From positions 18,089 to 82,088 of the forward strand of contig NMRB01000412.1 in assembly GCA_002633025.1 (NCBI GenBank): DNA of 64,000 nt, written 5' to 3'. The position numbers were made by a program, and so were the translations under genes. This DNA comes from Notospermus geniculatus. Its lineage: Eukaryota; Nemertea; Pilidiophora; Heteronemertea; Lineidae. Within the stretch, counting starts at the first letter, position 1, and every line of letters begins with the position of its first letter. The notes beneath the pieces were generated by a model. That model saw only the letters and a program-made list of their open reading frames with translations, did no database searches and was not told the DNA's origin. This document shows, piece by piece, positions 41,147 through 52,803 of this stretch.

Positions 41147-41489
41147 GTACCTTGAAAGGATGTTATGTTCGAACTCGTGGGGATAGGCCGGTAGACATCA
41201 AATTTCAGAGAATGAACGATGCATGGTACGGTAGAATATTGACACATGTCAATCTAAAGAGTAAATAAATCTGCTGTTGATAGACTATGTTGACCCCTGA
41301 TCTCCACTTGCTACAGAAGCCGAACTTACGACGAGAAACAGTTCTATTTGTTCGGATTGAGTCAACACTCTGCAAGGTGTCCCACAACGGAATCTTTCGG
41401 AATCCGTCCATAACTGACGTTACAACGGGTTTTGGATATCAGCAGGCTTTCCGAAGTATGAACGGCCTGTCGTGTCTGTTGGCTGATAA

Positions 41490-41714
41490 TCTACTCTGAC
41501 GATACGAAGCGCAGATGATGTAGATTTTTTACACCGGTGCCTGCACGAGTTCCTAAAGGATGAATCTGGAAACTGTTCGGCAGTGAAAAGGAATTTTGTT
41601 CCTCTCGTGCTCCCTGCTATATCAATGGCTGAGTTCGACTTGGAACCCGAGGTTCAACTCGATCGTGTCGAGTGGCATGCGAACTCCATTACATTTACAT
41701 CCCTCAGACTCCAC
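41490..41714 (+). CDS. Open segment cut by a transposon (possible broken gene)
   Basis: A 75-codon open segment (including DDVDFLHRCLHEFLKDESG and MAEFDLEPEVQLDRVEWHAN) with protein-like composition that stops being protein-like exactly where the TIR element at 41715 begins. The preceding 70 codons (41287-41496) are open in a different frame. I recognise no family. It could be a disrupted host exon or an older transposon gene. Confidence 0.3.
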
Positions 41715-42555
41715 CGCCCTTACGAAAAATTCCCATGTGTTATTTCTTTTTTTCACATGTGGGAATTATTTCACATATGTGAAAATAAGTCCATGTGTGA
41801 TATTTGCCGTGGGATTTTTGGTGAAATCCCACGTGTGAAAAATTCCCATGTGGGATTTTTGTTGAAATCCCCCATGTGAATCCTACATATAAATCCTCTA
41901 TTGGTCATGATCTTAGTTCACCGTTAGTTTTCGCTATTTTCTTCATCACCTGACTTGAGTCAGATGTAGAAGGAAAAGGCCACCATCAGGGGCAGCCTTA
42001 CAATATAAATAGCTTTAATCTTAGCCAATAGACCGAGAAGCTTAAACAGTTCCAGATAGTTGGGGATATCAATGAATAGAAAAGTTACTTTTCTTTGGTA
42101 CAGACAAAACGAATGTTATACAACTATCGCCTTGACAATTCTGAAACATCAACATCCACAACTTCAATTTTTGTCTCCTATTTCAAATGGCAGTTTAGTA
42201 ATTTTCTTATGCATTTGTTTTCATAAACGTTGGCGTTGTTTATTAAATATTTGCAATTTATAACATAATTGCCAATCTCCCCAGTCCTGCGCCCGTATTA
42301 GCTTCATGTTTGACCTTGTAAATAAAATAAACTTGTCTACCTGCTTACCTGTCTGTCTGTAGATTAACCAACACACTTATAAGGAAAGATTGTCATATAT
42401 TGCTTATTATTTTCATTTTCAGAAGTCACTCCATTCTTAATGATTCATCCCACTTAAATCCCATGTGTGAAGAAAATCAGAGCCGTTTCACATATGGGAA
42501 TAGTCATTTCACATATGTGAAAACAATTCACATATGGGACTTTTTCGTAAGGGCG
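41715..42555. mobile_element. TIR element with sub-terminal CACATATGTG arrays
   Basis: CGCCCTTACGAAAAA at the left pairs with TTTTTCGTAAGGGCG at the right. Both sub-terminal zones carry repeated TTCCCATGTG / CACATATGTGAAA palindromes (41737-41880 and 42460-42540), a pattern typical of transposase-binding arrays. The 580-bp centre has no transposase. Confidence 0.8.
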
Positions 42556-43009
42556 ACCCATCGAACCCCTGTGAAACGCGTTTCAGAGGGGTCCATAACC
42601 AAACATGCTACAAATTTAGCATTGTAAAACCGTTATTATTCATCGGATTTGAAAATTTAAAACTGTTTTCGGATATAACAAAGAATTATCTGTTCAACTG
42701 TATAACTTTTCGGCAATGCAACAGCCTATTTTCCATTTTGTTATAAATTAGGCAGAGAAGGAAAACAATAGGATTGGGACTAATCAACATCTCAGGTCTC
42801 ACAATTGGACCCCTCTGAATTTTTAGTACAAGAAAATCCTACCGTGTACAACGGGCATTAGGGAGTAGGGCTTTATTGACCATCCATGGGGGTGGGTTGC
42901 ATAATCTTTGCCAGTCATTTCCTTTCAGACTAGGTGAGACTAGGCTAGTGAATCAATGAATGAAAAGGTGACAATAGCCCTGATTGCCAACACCTCTGGT
43001 CACACATTA
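42556..43009. other. No recognisable gene
   Basis: One small palindrome, ACCCCTGTGAAACGCGTTTC...AGAGGGGT, at about 42565-42593. Otherwise nothing. Confidence 0.4.
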
Positions 43010-43246
43010 GGGCCGTTTAGACGACAGGCAAAAATCCACATGCGATCCGATCGAATCCGATTGTGGTTCAAAACTCTTGCATGTAAACGCTACCCAATGC
43101 GGTCCAATGTGGATTTTCAACCGCATTGGACCACATACGACCGCATTCAAATCTCGTCTAAACGGAAATGAGACCCAATGCGGGTCGATCGGATCCAATC
43201 GGATCGAATCTGAATGTGGTTTTTTGGCTTGTCGTCTAAACGGCCC
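43010..43246. mobile_element. MITE, GGGCCGTTTAGACGACAGGC ends (copy 1)
   Basis: GGGCCGTTTAGACGACAGGC pairs with the right end GTCGTCTAAACGGCCC, flanked by TA on both sides. The interior is built of GATCCGATCGAATCCGATTG-type direct and inverted repeats. Copy 2, in inverse orientation, is at 47238-47455. Confidence 0.85.
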
Positions 43247-43983
43247 TATCGTCACAGGCCACTCATGATAAAAATTGACTAACAATTGAATGGACCTGTC
43301 CCTTTTCCTAGGCCTGACCACATTCTGTGACGTGTTATGTCAATGTTATGGTGTGCTGATTATGGCAAGAATATTTGGGTCTTCTATCCATGGTTTACAC
43401 CCAAAGTGGTGTCTACTTCAAAGCCCTTTTTTCATAAAAACAAAACATTTTTTTTTTTATTTTAGGGTTTTAATCCAAAGATAAGCCCCTGCTTAAACTG
43501 CCTACCCATTCTTGCCAAAATATAACATCATTTTCACTGATTTTTCTGCAGCTGAAAAATCCATTGTTTAATTTAATTAGGTGATAACCATGCAATTATT
43601 CCATGTTACCCAAAAGTGATGTCTCCACCCTATGATGTATCATCCCTGCAAGTTTGAAGTCTGTATGACTTACGGGCGCAGAACTGGACTTTTTGATTTT
43701 TCACCTTCCAGCCATACATGTATATGCCAGCCCGTTTTCCAAAATGGCAGTCTGGCAACCATATATTTGAAGAACAATTAGTATTAGTAAATTGAGTGGA
43801 TCCAGACGGACGACTAGAAATATGTTGCTGCCGCGGCAAAAAACACTAAAAAATCACCAAAAAACATGGAAAAATGCTAAAATTCCAGGTTTCAAAAAAC
43901 ATGAAAAAACGCTAAAATTTTACGTAAATCGTGTTGATCAAGCTTTGCCGCTCCGCGATCTTAAAGTCTGGCAACATCTATCT
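43247..43983. other. No recognisable gene
   Basis: Includes an A-rich CACTAAAAAATCACCAAAAA patch near 43844. No exon or transposon end. Confidence 0.35.
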
Positions 43984-44176
43984 TTGACCTAATGGAATGC
44001 GGAAGTTAGGAAATTGATCGTTGGATTTTCCGCGGACCCATAATCACACGCGGCTCTTGAATGACCGGTGGACAACACGAACAATCGGGAACGACCACAA
44101 GTGATCGACAGGCATGATTAAAAACCGCAAAGCTCTGCCACATTACATGACTTCCGCATTCCATTAGGTCGAAGAT
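43984..44176. mobile_element. Small foldback
   Basis: TTTGACCTAATGGAATGCGG pairs with CCGCATTCCATTAGGTCGAA at the ends. The centre is unpaired and not coding. Confidence 0.65.
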
Positions 44177-44560
44177 GGGCAATTCTCCGGTAACGGAATT
44201 ACAAATCAGAGCAACATTTAGTCATATTTTTAGCTCCCACCCTTATCTGGCAAACATGACGCACACAAAATCAGTCATATCCTGGGCACATCAGTCCAAA
44301 TTATATTTGAACAGGTTCAAACCCTGTCTACAATTCAAGCGGAAGGAGCAATGATGCTCACTTTTCAGGCTTTTGTCGGTAACGGAATTAATCAGAGAGA
44401 TGGTGCAAAAACAGACACCAACTTTAAAAAAATTCTTACACAATACCCACAGGATGTATGATCACAATAATAGTATGATAATACAGCTTAGGTTGTTAGT
44501 TCTTAGTTCAGATATTAACCGTCACCAAATCTTTCTACATCTAAGAGAAACAAGAGAAGG
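44177..44560. other. Unannotated spacer
   Basis: No gene or repeat border that I can support. GGTAACGGAATTA occurs at 44190 and 44378 and again near 45968 and 45982, hinting at a repeat unit spanning the gap. Confidence 0.35.
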
Positions 44561-44638
44561 ACATCGGAGCGATGTCAATGGTTTCCGATGAGAGGTTTAC
44601 ATCGGAGCGATGTCAATGGTTTCCGATGAGAGGTTTAC
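44561..44638. repeat. 38-bp tandem duplication
   Basis: ACATCGGAGCGATGTCAATG...GATGAGAGGTTT occurs twice in direct succession with a period of 38 bases. Confidence 0.9.
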
Positions 44639-44649
44639 ACTCTAGAGCT

Positions 44650-45179
44650 AGTTAACTGTGACCTTGACCTCTGACCTTGAGAAGTATTGCGTAACTGGAA
44701 CAGGGAACCTTGATTGAACCTATAGGAGATGGTTAATACACGATTCTAATTAGTGAAATTCTGAGTAGATTTGCATTTTAGAACTGGCTGACCATGACCT
44801 TGAGCCCTGACCTTGAAGGTCATTGCGTAATCAGAAAGGTCATCCTTGATAACCTAGGTGTAGGTGAAGGTTTTAGGCTTCCACCATCAGCAGGTTCATG
44901 TTATCTGTGACGGCTGACTGTGACCTTGAGAAGTATTGCGTAACTGGAACAGGCATCCTTGATTAAACTTATAGGAGATGGTTAATTCAGGCTTCCAATT
45001 AATTTTCTCCTGAAATTCTGAGCGGATTTGCACTTTAGAACTGTTTGACCTTGACCTTGACCTCTGACCTTCAAGGTCATTGCGTAATCTGAAAGGTCAT
45101 CCTTGATAACCTAGGTATCGGTGGAGGTTTTAGTCTTCCACCATCACCAGGTTCCGACTTATTCCACGTTATCTGTGAT
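44650..45179. repeat. GACCTTGACCTCTGACCTTG tandem repeat running into the gap
   Basis: Long units share AAGTATTGCGTAACTGGAAC, CCTTGATTGAACCTATAGGA, TTCTGAG-GGATTTGCA-TTTAGAACTG and CATCCTTGATAACCTAGGT. About two copies are visible before the N run, so the gap probably collapses further copies. Confidence 0.75.
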
Positions 45180-45649
45180 NNNNNNNNNNNNNNNNNNNNN
45201 NNNNNNNNNNNNNNNNNNNNNNNNNNNNNNNNNNNNNNNNNNNNNNNNNNNNNNNNNNNNNNNNNNNNNNNNNNNNNNNNNNNNNNNNNNNNNNNNNNNN
45301 NNNNNNNNNNNNNNNNNNNNNNNNNNNNNNNNNNNNNNNNNNNNNNNNNNNNNNNNNNNNNNNNNNNNNNNNNNNNNNNNNNNNNNNNNNNNNNNNNNNN
45401 NNNNNNNNNNNNNNNNNNNNNNNNNNNNNNNNNNNNNNNNNNNNNNNNNNNNNNNNNNNNNNNNNNNNNNNNNNNNNNNNNNNNNNNNNNNNNNNNNNNN
45501 NNNNNNNNNNNNNNNNNNNNNNNNNNNNNNNNNNNNNNNNNNNNNNNNNNNNNNNNNNNNNNNNNNNNNNNNNNNNNNNNNNNNNNNNNNNNNNNNNNNN
45601 NNNNNNNNNNNNNNNNNNNNNNNNNNNNNNNNNNNNNNNNNNNNNNNNN
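45180..45649. other. Assembly gap (470 N)
   Basis: N run inside the tandem repeat. Confidence 0.99.
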
Positions 45650-45945
45650 CTAGTGCTCTACCTGGCCTCGGAGACAAGTTATTCAAGAAACAAGAGTGTG
45701 ACAGACAAAATCTCAACTTTTGATATATCAATTTCACCATGAACCAGGTATCGGAGACTGGAAATTTTCATTCCATCTTGTAGCTCAGGTCATGAAACCT
45801 GGGGGTAGGTCACATTTCCAGGTCTGTAGCTCTTGCAGGAACAAAGTTACAGGTGTGACAGACTGAACAGACAGACAGACAGACAGACAGACACCATGAC
45901 CAAACACAATATGGTTTCCGATCTTGAGATCGGAAACCATAATTA
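45650..45945. repeat. Inverse copy of the palindrome-headed element
   Basis: Ends in a (CAGA)n run (45869-45892), CACCATGACCAAACACAATA and the palindrome ATGGTTTCCGATCTTGAGAT / CGGAAACCAT. It is the reverse complement counterpart of 25391-25760. Confidence 0.7.
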
Positions 45946-46524
45946 ACATTTCTAAATGCAGTACATGGTAACGGAATTACAGTAACGGAATTACAAAAAT
46001 TTACTTCCGAAAAGAAGGCTTCAAAGTCATATTCATCCCAACTGTATTATGTTCTACTTGTCCATTGTTCCTCAATCAGGTCTTGTAGATGTGAAATCAA
46101 AAAAAACACCATGGTTTTCATGGGTGTAATCTGATCTGTGGGGGGTGAAAGAAGGGTACCAAAACTAGGTTATGTCTGGACATTCTGTGCAAAAAACATG
46201 AATTTTAATTTTCATAAATTTATCTTGCCTTATAACTGAAAATACTTCACATTATAATTTCCAGCAGTGCGGCCTGAATCTCCTAGATTTTTTTGCAGAT
46301 CTGAACGAGTTGTAATATCAAAGGTGAAAATAAAAATTTGATTTTGTAATATCCATTCTCTACTGGAGAATTGCCCAGATAGGTGTTGCCAGACTTTACC
46401 TATTTTCTCGTTTAGATGCACTTTGCCGCGGTGAAACGGATAAGATTTAGCGGTTTCGCAGAGAGACACGGCTATAGCCCAAGCCTAAGAACTATCCGTA
46501 AAGATCGGTGTTTACGGATAAGAC
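45946..46524. other. No recognisable gene
   Basis: Two GTAACGGAATTACA units at 45968-45996. The small frames have no domain. Confidence 0.35.
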
Positions 46525-46664
46525 CAGGGCCCGGTTGCACAAAGAATCTTAAGTCTAAGAAAAAACTTAAGTCTGAAATGAAGACATCTGATTTGCTGAA
46601 ACCTGGTCTCATGATGACTTAAGTCAAACTTTACACTTAAGATTCTTTGTGAAACTGGGCCCTG
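46525..46664. mobile_element. MITE with CAGGGCCCGGTTGCACAAAG ends
   Basis: CAGGGCCCGGTTGCACAAAG at the left pairs with CTTTGTGAAACTGGGCCCTG at the right, and AATCTTAAGTCTAAG with its complement continues inward. 140 bp, nearly all inverted repeat. Confidence 0.85.
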
Positions 46665-47237
46665 GTAATCTTTTGACTGTGCTCGAGTCATACGAGTTGA
46701 CCGAGAGGCCTACTGCGCTTGTATTGTGTGATACGTGTTTGCGGGAGATTAGAACATTATCAATAGGGATTTTTCACAATCAGCGCCACTCTATTCATAG
46801 GGTATGCTGATCCTTTGTGTTCCAAGACTTTGACAATAGAGAATGCTCACAGTGAAAAAAGCCTATTAACCGGGCTATTTTACAAACCGTACTCGCCTCA
46901 CGCGTACCGTGCTTGTTACCCGTGAACTGTGGGGCCGGCTAGTGTATAGGCCTTCATTTTATAGCGTCTATGCACACGTAACAACTGCTCACAAGATGAT
47001 GACGTAAAAGTGAATATTCAGCAAACCGTTCAATTGCGAAAGACCCATACTGATCACACGGCAGTCAATGGAAACTGCCCTTTTTACACGGATTTGATTC
47101 ACAACCCAAAAGCGTAATAAAAGATGATCCAAACAAAACATACAAAATGTTACACCTGGTATGCATGAGGAATCCTTCTAAATTTGATAACAAAGAATGG
47201 CGATCACCGTTGGAATGAGGGCTTTGATATAAATATA
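46665..47237. other. No recognisable gene
   Basis: No frame, RNA gene or repeat that I can support. Confidence 0.35.
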
Positions 47238-47455
47238 GGGCCGTTTAGACGACAGGCCAAAAAACCACATTCAGATTCGATCCGATTCGATCCGATCGAC
47301 CGCATCGGGTCTCATTTGCGTTTAGACGAGATTTGAATGTGGTCGTATGTGGTCCACATTGGACCGCATTGGGTACCGTTACACGCAAGAGATTTGAACC
47401 ACAATCGGATTCGATCGGATCGCATGTGGATTTTTGCCTGTCGTCTAAACGGCCC
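47238..47455. mobile_element. MITE, GGGCCGTTTAGACGACAGGC ends (copy 2)
   Basis: Inverse orientation to copy 1 at 43010-43246, with the same GATCCGATTCGATCCGATCG interior. Length differs by about 20 bases. Confidence 0.85.
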
Positions 47456-47589
47456 TTATGTTGCTTTTGCAAACCGTTTTTCTCTGACGTATAGTGAACT
47501 CGCTACGGATAACATTTTCTCTATCCGTTTATGTACATGTACACGTCACTAGACCGCAAAATTTGATGACCTAAATGTGGTCGGTTGCC

Positions 47590-48408
47590 TAAACGTGCGG
47601 GTGCGAAAGCTCTCTATTATTGGACCTTTGAATTTACTTTTTGGCCACCTGGTGGCCAAGCAAAGAACCGAATCAGACCGAAACTTGATGTCATAGCTCA
47701 TCTGACATAGGGGTATATGTGTACCAAGTTGCAGGTAGGTCAATAGCCCCGGTTGTTACGAAACACACCAAAATGGCAAAATTTCGAACTTTGACCTCTG
47801 TGACCTGGAAAAGTAGGTCAAATCAAGAAACCGTTACATATGTCAGGTATCCTCATTACATGCATCTTATGATAAAAAATTTGGAGACGATCGAGTCATT
47901 ACTTCAGGAGTCATTGCACTTTTTGTCTTGTCGGTTTTGGCCACCTGGTGGCCAAGCCAAGAATCGAATCGGGCCAAAACTTGGTGCCATAGGTCGCTTG
48001 ACATAGCGGTATACATGTACCGAGTTCCAGGTCAATAACCCCAGCGGTTACGAAATGTGCCACCAAAGGGCAAAGTTGTGAACTTTGACCTCAGTAACCT
48101 TGAATAGTAGGTAAAAAAACCGTTAGATATATTATGTATCCTCATTAGATACACCTATGATAAAAATTTGGACAAGATGGAGTCATTAGTTCAGGAGTTA
48201 TTGCACTTTTTGTGTTTTTGGTTTCTGCCACCTGGTGGCCAAGCCAAGAATCGGATCGGACCGAAACTTGGTGTCATAGGTCATCTGACCTAGTGGTATA
48301 TATGTACCAAGTTTCAGATCAATAGCCCCAGCGGTTACGAAACGTGCCCTGCTAACGGACGACGACGACGGACGCTTCACCACGGCAAGAGCTCACCCCA
48401 GGTGAGCT
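47590..48408. mobile_element. AGCTCACC/GGTGAGCT-tailed element, second copy
   Basis: Three units of about 300 bases each contain GCCACCTGGTGGCCAAGC, ATCGAATCGG-CC-AAACTTG, GGTATA-ATGTACC, AATAGCCCC-GCGGTTACGAA and GAACTTTGACCTC. It ends in CGGACGACGACG and the GAGCTCACCCCAGGTGAGCT hairpin. The left border is not sharp. Confidence 0.75.
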
Positions 48409-48680
48409 AATAACTGGGTGCCGGTGGTTGTCATCATTTGGTACTAACATGACTAGCAGACGCCATCATTCAACAACTCGAGTACCTCGATTTGCAGTTC
48501 GCGCGGAGCTCCTACTCGACATGTGTACTTTAAATTTGATGCCATATGAAAATCTACTCTTAAAGCTGCAGCACAGTTCATTGTAACGATAATCCACTGG
48601 TAAACATTGTTTTATTATTGGCAATGCAGTCATTTGGCCAGTTTGAACATCTCAATGTTGATCACCCATGTCCAGCTTAA
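48409..48680. other. Unannotated spacer
   Basis: Nothing supported. Confidence 0.35.
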
Positions 48681-49290
48681 AGCTGAACTTAATAGACATA
48701 AACCCCAAGCGGCAGAGGTAGAAATTACGAACAGCCAGAAGGCACTTCCAAACTACCTCTGAAAACGATACACCCTCTCGGACGGTCACAGTTGGTTTCA
48801 CTTGCCACCACGCTCTTGAACAGTACATATCTCAGCACAGCTGCCAAATGAGAAAAAACGAAAATTAATCTGTGATGGCACCGAGATTCGAACCCACAAC
48901 CCTCTGACCGATTCGCCAACCTCTTTCTGTACGCGCCACGAAGACTGCTCGCTTGCCTGACGACAATTCCGATCGCTTTATTTCCTCATGGAGATCTTCA
49001 AAACCACAGCGCCTTTATTGTAGATCGGCGTCGTTGTATGAAGTAGTCACATTGTGGCGCAAACAGAAAGAGGTTGGCAAATCGATCAGAGGGTTGTGGG
49101 TTCGAATCTCGGTGCCATCACAGATTATTTTTCGTTTTTTTTCTCATTTGGCAGGAGCGTGGTGGCAAGTGAAACCAACTGTGACCGTCCGACATGGTGT
49201 ATCGTTTCCAGAGGTAGTTTGGAAGTGCCTTGTGACTGTTCGTAATTTCTGCCTCTGCCGCTTGGGGTTTATATCTATTAAGTTCAGCTT
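48681..49290. repeat. Head-to-head pair of tRNA-derived SINE-like repeats
   Basis: Two inverted copies of the repeat seen at 5548-5863: AAAGCTGAACTTAATAGA at the left and TCTATTAAGTTCAGCTTTA at the right, each with AAACCCCAAGCGGCAGAG and CTCGGACGGTCACAGTTG or complement. On the plus strand the right copy carries GGTTGGCAAATCG and GGGTTCGAATCTC, matching A-box and B-box positions of a tRNA. No full cloverleaf was drawn, so I do not call a tRNA gene. Confidence 0.65.
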
Positions 49291-49448
49291 TAAGGGCGGC
49301 GCACACGTGCGACTAAAATGGGGGCGACTACCGATGCGACTACTCCGTGGCATGCGATAATTACCTTTGAGGTCGATCAGTGATGTCATCCGCGACATCA
49401 CTGATCTTCCAAGGAAGCATTTGTCGCAAACGAGTCAACAAAAACTAA

Positions 49449-50257
49449 ATGAAATGGTCCATGGACCATGTGCTCACCTGTGTGAATGTACCAGAAGAAC
49501 AAATGACAAATGTTAAATCGAAATGCTCCCAGGCAAGCATTGAGTTCCAGGTACAACAGAGGGTACCCAGACACCTGATCACACCAAGTTAGAAGCTACT
49601 AGGTCAAATAGCCATGATACGTGCCACCAAATGACAAAATTTTGAACTTTGACTACTGTGGCCTTGAAAAGTAGGTCAAATCAAAAACCTGTTACATGCC
49701 ATGTACCGAAGACGAAAATTTGGAGACGGTCCAGACTTAAGTTGAGGAATTATTAGAATTTGGGTTTTCGTTTTTGCCACCTATTGGCCAAGCTACGAAT
49801 CGAATCAGACCGAAATTTGGTGTCATAGGTCAACTGACATAGGGCTGTAAATGTAACAAGTTTACGGTCAATAGCCCCAGCAGTTACGAAACATGCCACC
49901 AAATGGCAAAATTTTGAACTTAGACCTATGTGACCTTGAAAAGTAGGTCAAATCACAAACCCGTTACATACGTCGTGTATACTCATTAGATACACCTATG
50001 ATAGAAATTTGGAGACGATCCTTTCGTCCGTTCAGGAATTATTGCACTTTTTGTGTTTTTGGTTTCAGCCACTTGGTGGCCAATCCAAGAATCGAATCGG
50101 ATCGGAACTTGGTGTCATAGGTCATATGACCTAGGGGTACATATGTGCCAGATATATGTACCATAGTTTCAGATCAATAGCCCCAGCGGTTACAAAACGT
50201 GCCCTGCTAACGGACGACGGACGCTGCACCATCGTAAGAGCTCACCACAGGTGAGCT
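49449..50257. mobile_element. AGCTCACC/GGTGAGCT-tailed element, third copy
   Basis: Starts TGAAATGGTCCATGGACCAT and ends GTAAGAGCTCACCACAGGTG then AGCT. AAAAACTAAA is present on both outer sides and may be a target duplication, though it is A-rich. Two internal units of GCCACTTGGTGGCCAA type. Confidence 0.75.
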
Positions 50258-50679
50258 AAAAAACTAAAAATATGTTCAGTCGCTGCTGTGGTCGCAAGGC
50301 CGGTCGCCTAGAAAATCGCTCGAAAAATCGCAAGTGTGCGCCGCCCGTTACTCGGCCGTTCCAGTCGAACTCGGCCAATGTGGTATCCTGTTTGAACTAC
50401 ATAGTAGGTGCCTAAAATTGATATAATAGTGAACCACTCCGAAAACTTGCAAAGCTGGGTGTGTCGACTGATAGTGCGAAAGACACTTTGGTCTTCAAGG
50501 AATAGGAGGCTCTGATGCGTCGAACTTGCTTGGGATCAGTTTTGAACAAGCAATTGCCAAGCGCGAGGGGCTTTTCATGCATATTGATCGGCAATAATAA
50601 AACCACAAACATTGTTGTTTTCTTGATAATGTAGAATATTCAAATCAATCAATAATGGCCATCAAGATATACATGTATC
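50258..50679. other. No recognisable gene
   Basis: One minus frame of 66 codons without features. Nothing else. Confidence 0.35.
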
Positions 50680-51739
50680 GGGCCCGTATTCAAAAAGGGT
50701 GTTTAAAACTTAGACGCGTGTAACTTCGTCAAATGTATGGTGGAAGTGTGTGCATTCAGTGAAGTTACACGCGTTTAAGTCTTAATCGCGCGATGATCAC
50801 ACTTTTTAGCTCACCCGTGAGCTTTAGTCGTCAGTCAGCGTCCGTCGTCTGTCGTCGTCCGTCGTCGTCGTCCGTTAGCAGGGCACGTTTCGTAACCGCT
50901 GGGGCTATTGATCTGAAACTTGATACATATATACCCCTAGGTCAGATGACCTATGACACCAAGTTTCGGTCCGATTCGATTCTTGGCTTGGCCTCCAGGT
51001 GGCCAAAACCAAAAACACAAAAAGTACAATAACTCCTGATGACTGGATCATCTCCAAATTTTTATCATACATGTAGGTGTATCTAATAAGGATACATAAC
51101 GTATATAACGGGTTTTTGATTTGACGTACTTTTCAAGGTCACAGAGGTCAAAGTTCGACAAAAGTAACGAACCTGCCACAGTTCTTAATTATTTCACCGA
51201 GAGTCTTCATATCTTGCATAAACGTGTATTAAAGGGGTACCTTCAAAAATGCCGAGTTTCGGCCCGATCGGACATCCAATATGGCCGCCAGGTGGCGTAA
51301 CCTGAAAATCATCCAAGTGCTAAAACTCAGGAACGGCTTGACCCAGAGTGCTCAAACTTGATATTTACCTCCCTCTTGATGACCTTTACAAGCAGGTCAA
51401 ATTTCGGCCTGACTAAGCTTCCAGTATGGCCGCCAGGTGGCGTAACCCGAAAACCATCAAATGTGCTATAACTCAGGAACGACTTGACCCAGAGCGCTCA
51501 AATGTGCTATGTGGCTCCCTCTAGGTGACCTTTATGTGCATGTGAAGTTTTGGCCCGATCGGACATCCAATATGGCCGCCAGGTGGCATAACCCCAAAGT
51601 CATTTGAAGTCCTGCAACTTGGGAATGACTTGACCCAGATTGCTCATAACTGACATGCACCTCTCTCTGTCATTACACTATGTTCAAACGGGTGAGCACA
51701 TGGTCCATGGACCATGGACCATTTCATTGAATACGGGCC
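50680..51739. mobile_element. MITE of the GGGCCGTATTCAAAAAGG family, split by insertion
   Basis: The left end GGGCCCGTATTCAAAAAGGG (50680) and AATCGCGCGATGATCAC match the MITE at 4097. The right end is cut inside the poly-T: CACTTTTT stops at 50807 and GAATACGGGCC resumes at 51729-51739. The pieces join to the expected terminal repeat. Confidence 0.8.
50808..51728. mobile_element. AGCTCACC/GGTGAGCT-tailed element, inverse copy inside a MITE
   Basis: In inverse orientation: AGCTCACCCGTGAGCT hairpin, then GTCCGTCGTCGTCGTCCGTT, then GCCTCCAGGTGGCCAAAACC and three CAATATGGCCGCCAGGTGGC units, and finally CATGGTCCATGGACC at the far end. Its exact borders are set by the interrupted MITE. Confidence 0.85.
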
Positions 51740-52752
51740 ATCGTGTTTATATTTATTGTAACTTCATTATTCCGATAGTCTGTTTTGTGTCAATTTCAAT
51801 TAAGCGAGAAAGATTTTTTTTCCAAAATTGGTCGGAAGATGGCCTGGATGGATAAAAATCATCACAGTAATTTTGCGACAGGGAACTTTTTCGCTGCTTA
51901 AGGAGAATTGATCATTATAACCAGCAATAATTCAAAATGAATATTAAATGGTTTTGTTACCCGAAACACAGCCGCAAATTTAGGTCCCATATTCTGTCAA
52001 ATTTATCACACACTGTGTAAATGCACTATACAAGGTAGCCACTTGGTTCAAGAGAGAAAAAGTTTCCACCACAACCCAACGCATTGGCCTACTGTTGAAC
52101 GAGGGGGGAATTTGTTGTGTTAAAAAGCTGCATCCGTGAATTGCCGAGTACCGGTATCTATAGTTTGAAAAATATCCCCAAGCGGGCTCTCATTCAGCTT
52201 TTTCTTCTGAAGAAACCCGCTTCATACATTTAGTCCAGTCAAACTGTCACATGACCACCACTAATTGTAAGAAATTGTTTCTCTGTGGGAATCTCCTCTG
52301 ACATACCCCAGGAATAACATATTAAAAATATAGGACGAAGGAAGGGGTGGAAGGGGTCTTAATATGCTAATTTATGTTAATTAGGTACGAACATCAAAGA
52401 AACAAGAGATACACCAGGAAATATTTTATTTGTGCCAAAACAAAGCAATGAAATGCAATCTAAATGCATCTGCTGAGTTGCTAGACATCATAAAAACTGA
52501 AATCAGGTGACTATTTTGAGTAGTTGGCTAATTAATAGTTAAGTGACCTTTTTATCATAAAATGACTTTTTGACATGAATTTGAGGATAGGGAGCCAAAA
52601 TGATGAGATAGTGAGTTAAGTATGATAATTTGATCCTCTTTGGCACCCCATTGCTTTTTAATCTTCAGGGGTGCCATCTATGTACAAACTCGTCCCCAGT
52701 GGGTTTACGTTCCTACAACACCACTGGAAAGGGCTGACGACTTCAGGAATAC
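51740..52752. other. Spacer with a fragment shared with 27539-27645
   Basis: 51790-51902 repeats the GCGAGAAAGATTTTTTTTCC...GATGGCCTGGATGGATAAAA block of the 27.5 kb element. The rest has no recognised gene. Confidence 0.5.
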
Positions 52753-52764
52753 TGCGCATGCGCC
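52753..52764. promoter_or_regulatory. NRF-1-type palindrome TGCGCATGCGCC
   Basis: One mismatch from the palindromic NRF-1 consensus TGCGCATGCGCA, which marks many animal core promoters. It lies 40 bases upstream of an ATG-initiated frame at 52804. Confidence 0.35.
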
Positions 52765-52803
52765 ATCTACTAATTTTGAGGCGAATCACGCCGAGGCCGC
52801 GGC

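Noticed and set aside
45121-45740. Long frames across the second N gap
   Set aside because: Same reason; the flanks are repeat sequence.
49020-49130. Functional tRNA gene
   Set aside because: Only B-box and a weak A-box-like segment are visible; acceptor and anticodon stems do not pair, and the unit is repeated.
50808-51728. Firm Helitron call for the AGCTCACC-tailed family
   Set aside because: The hairpin plus CTAA end is suggestive, but the 5' end is not TC and one copy has a possible 10-bp duplication.
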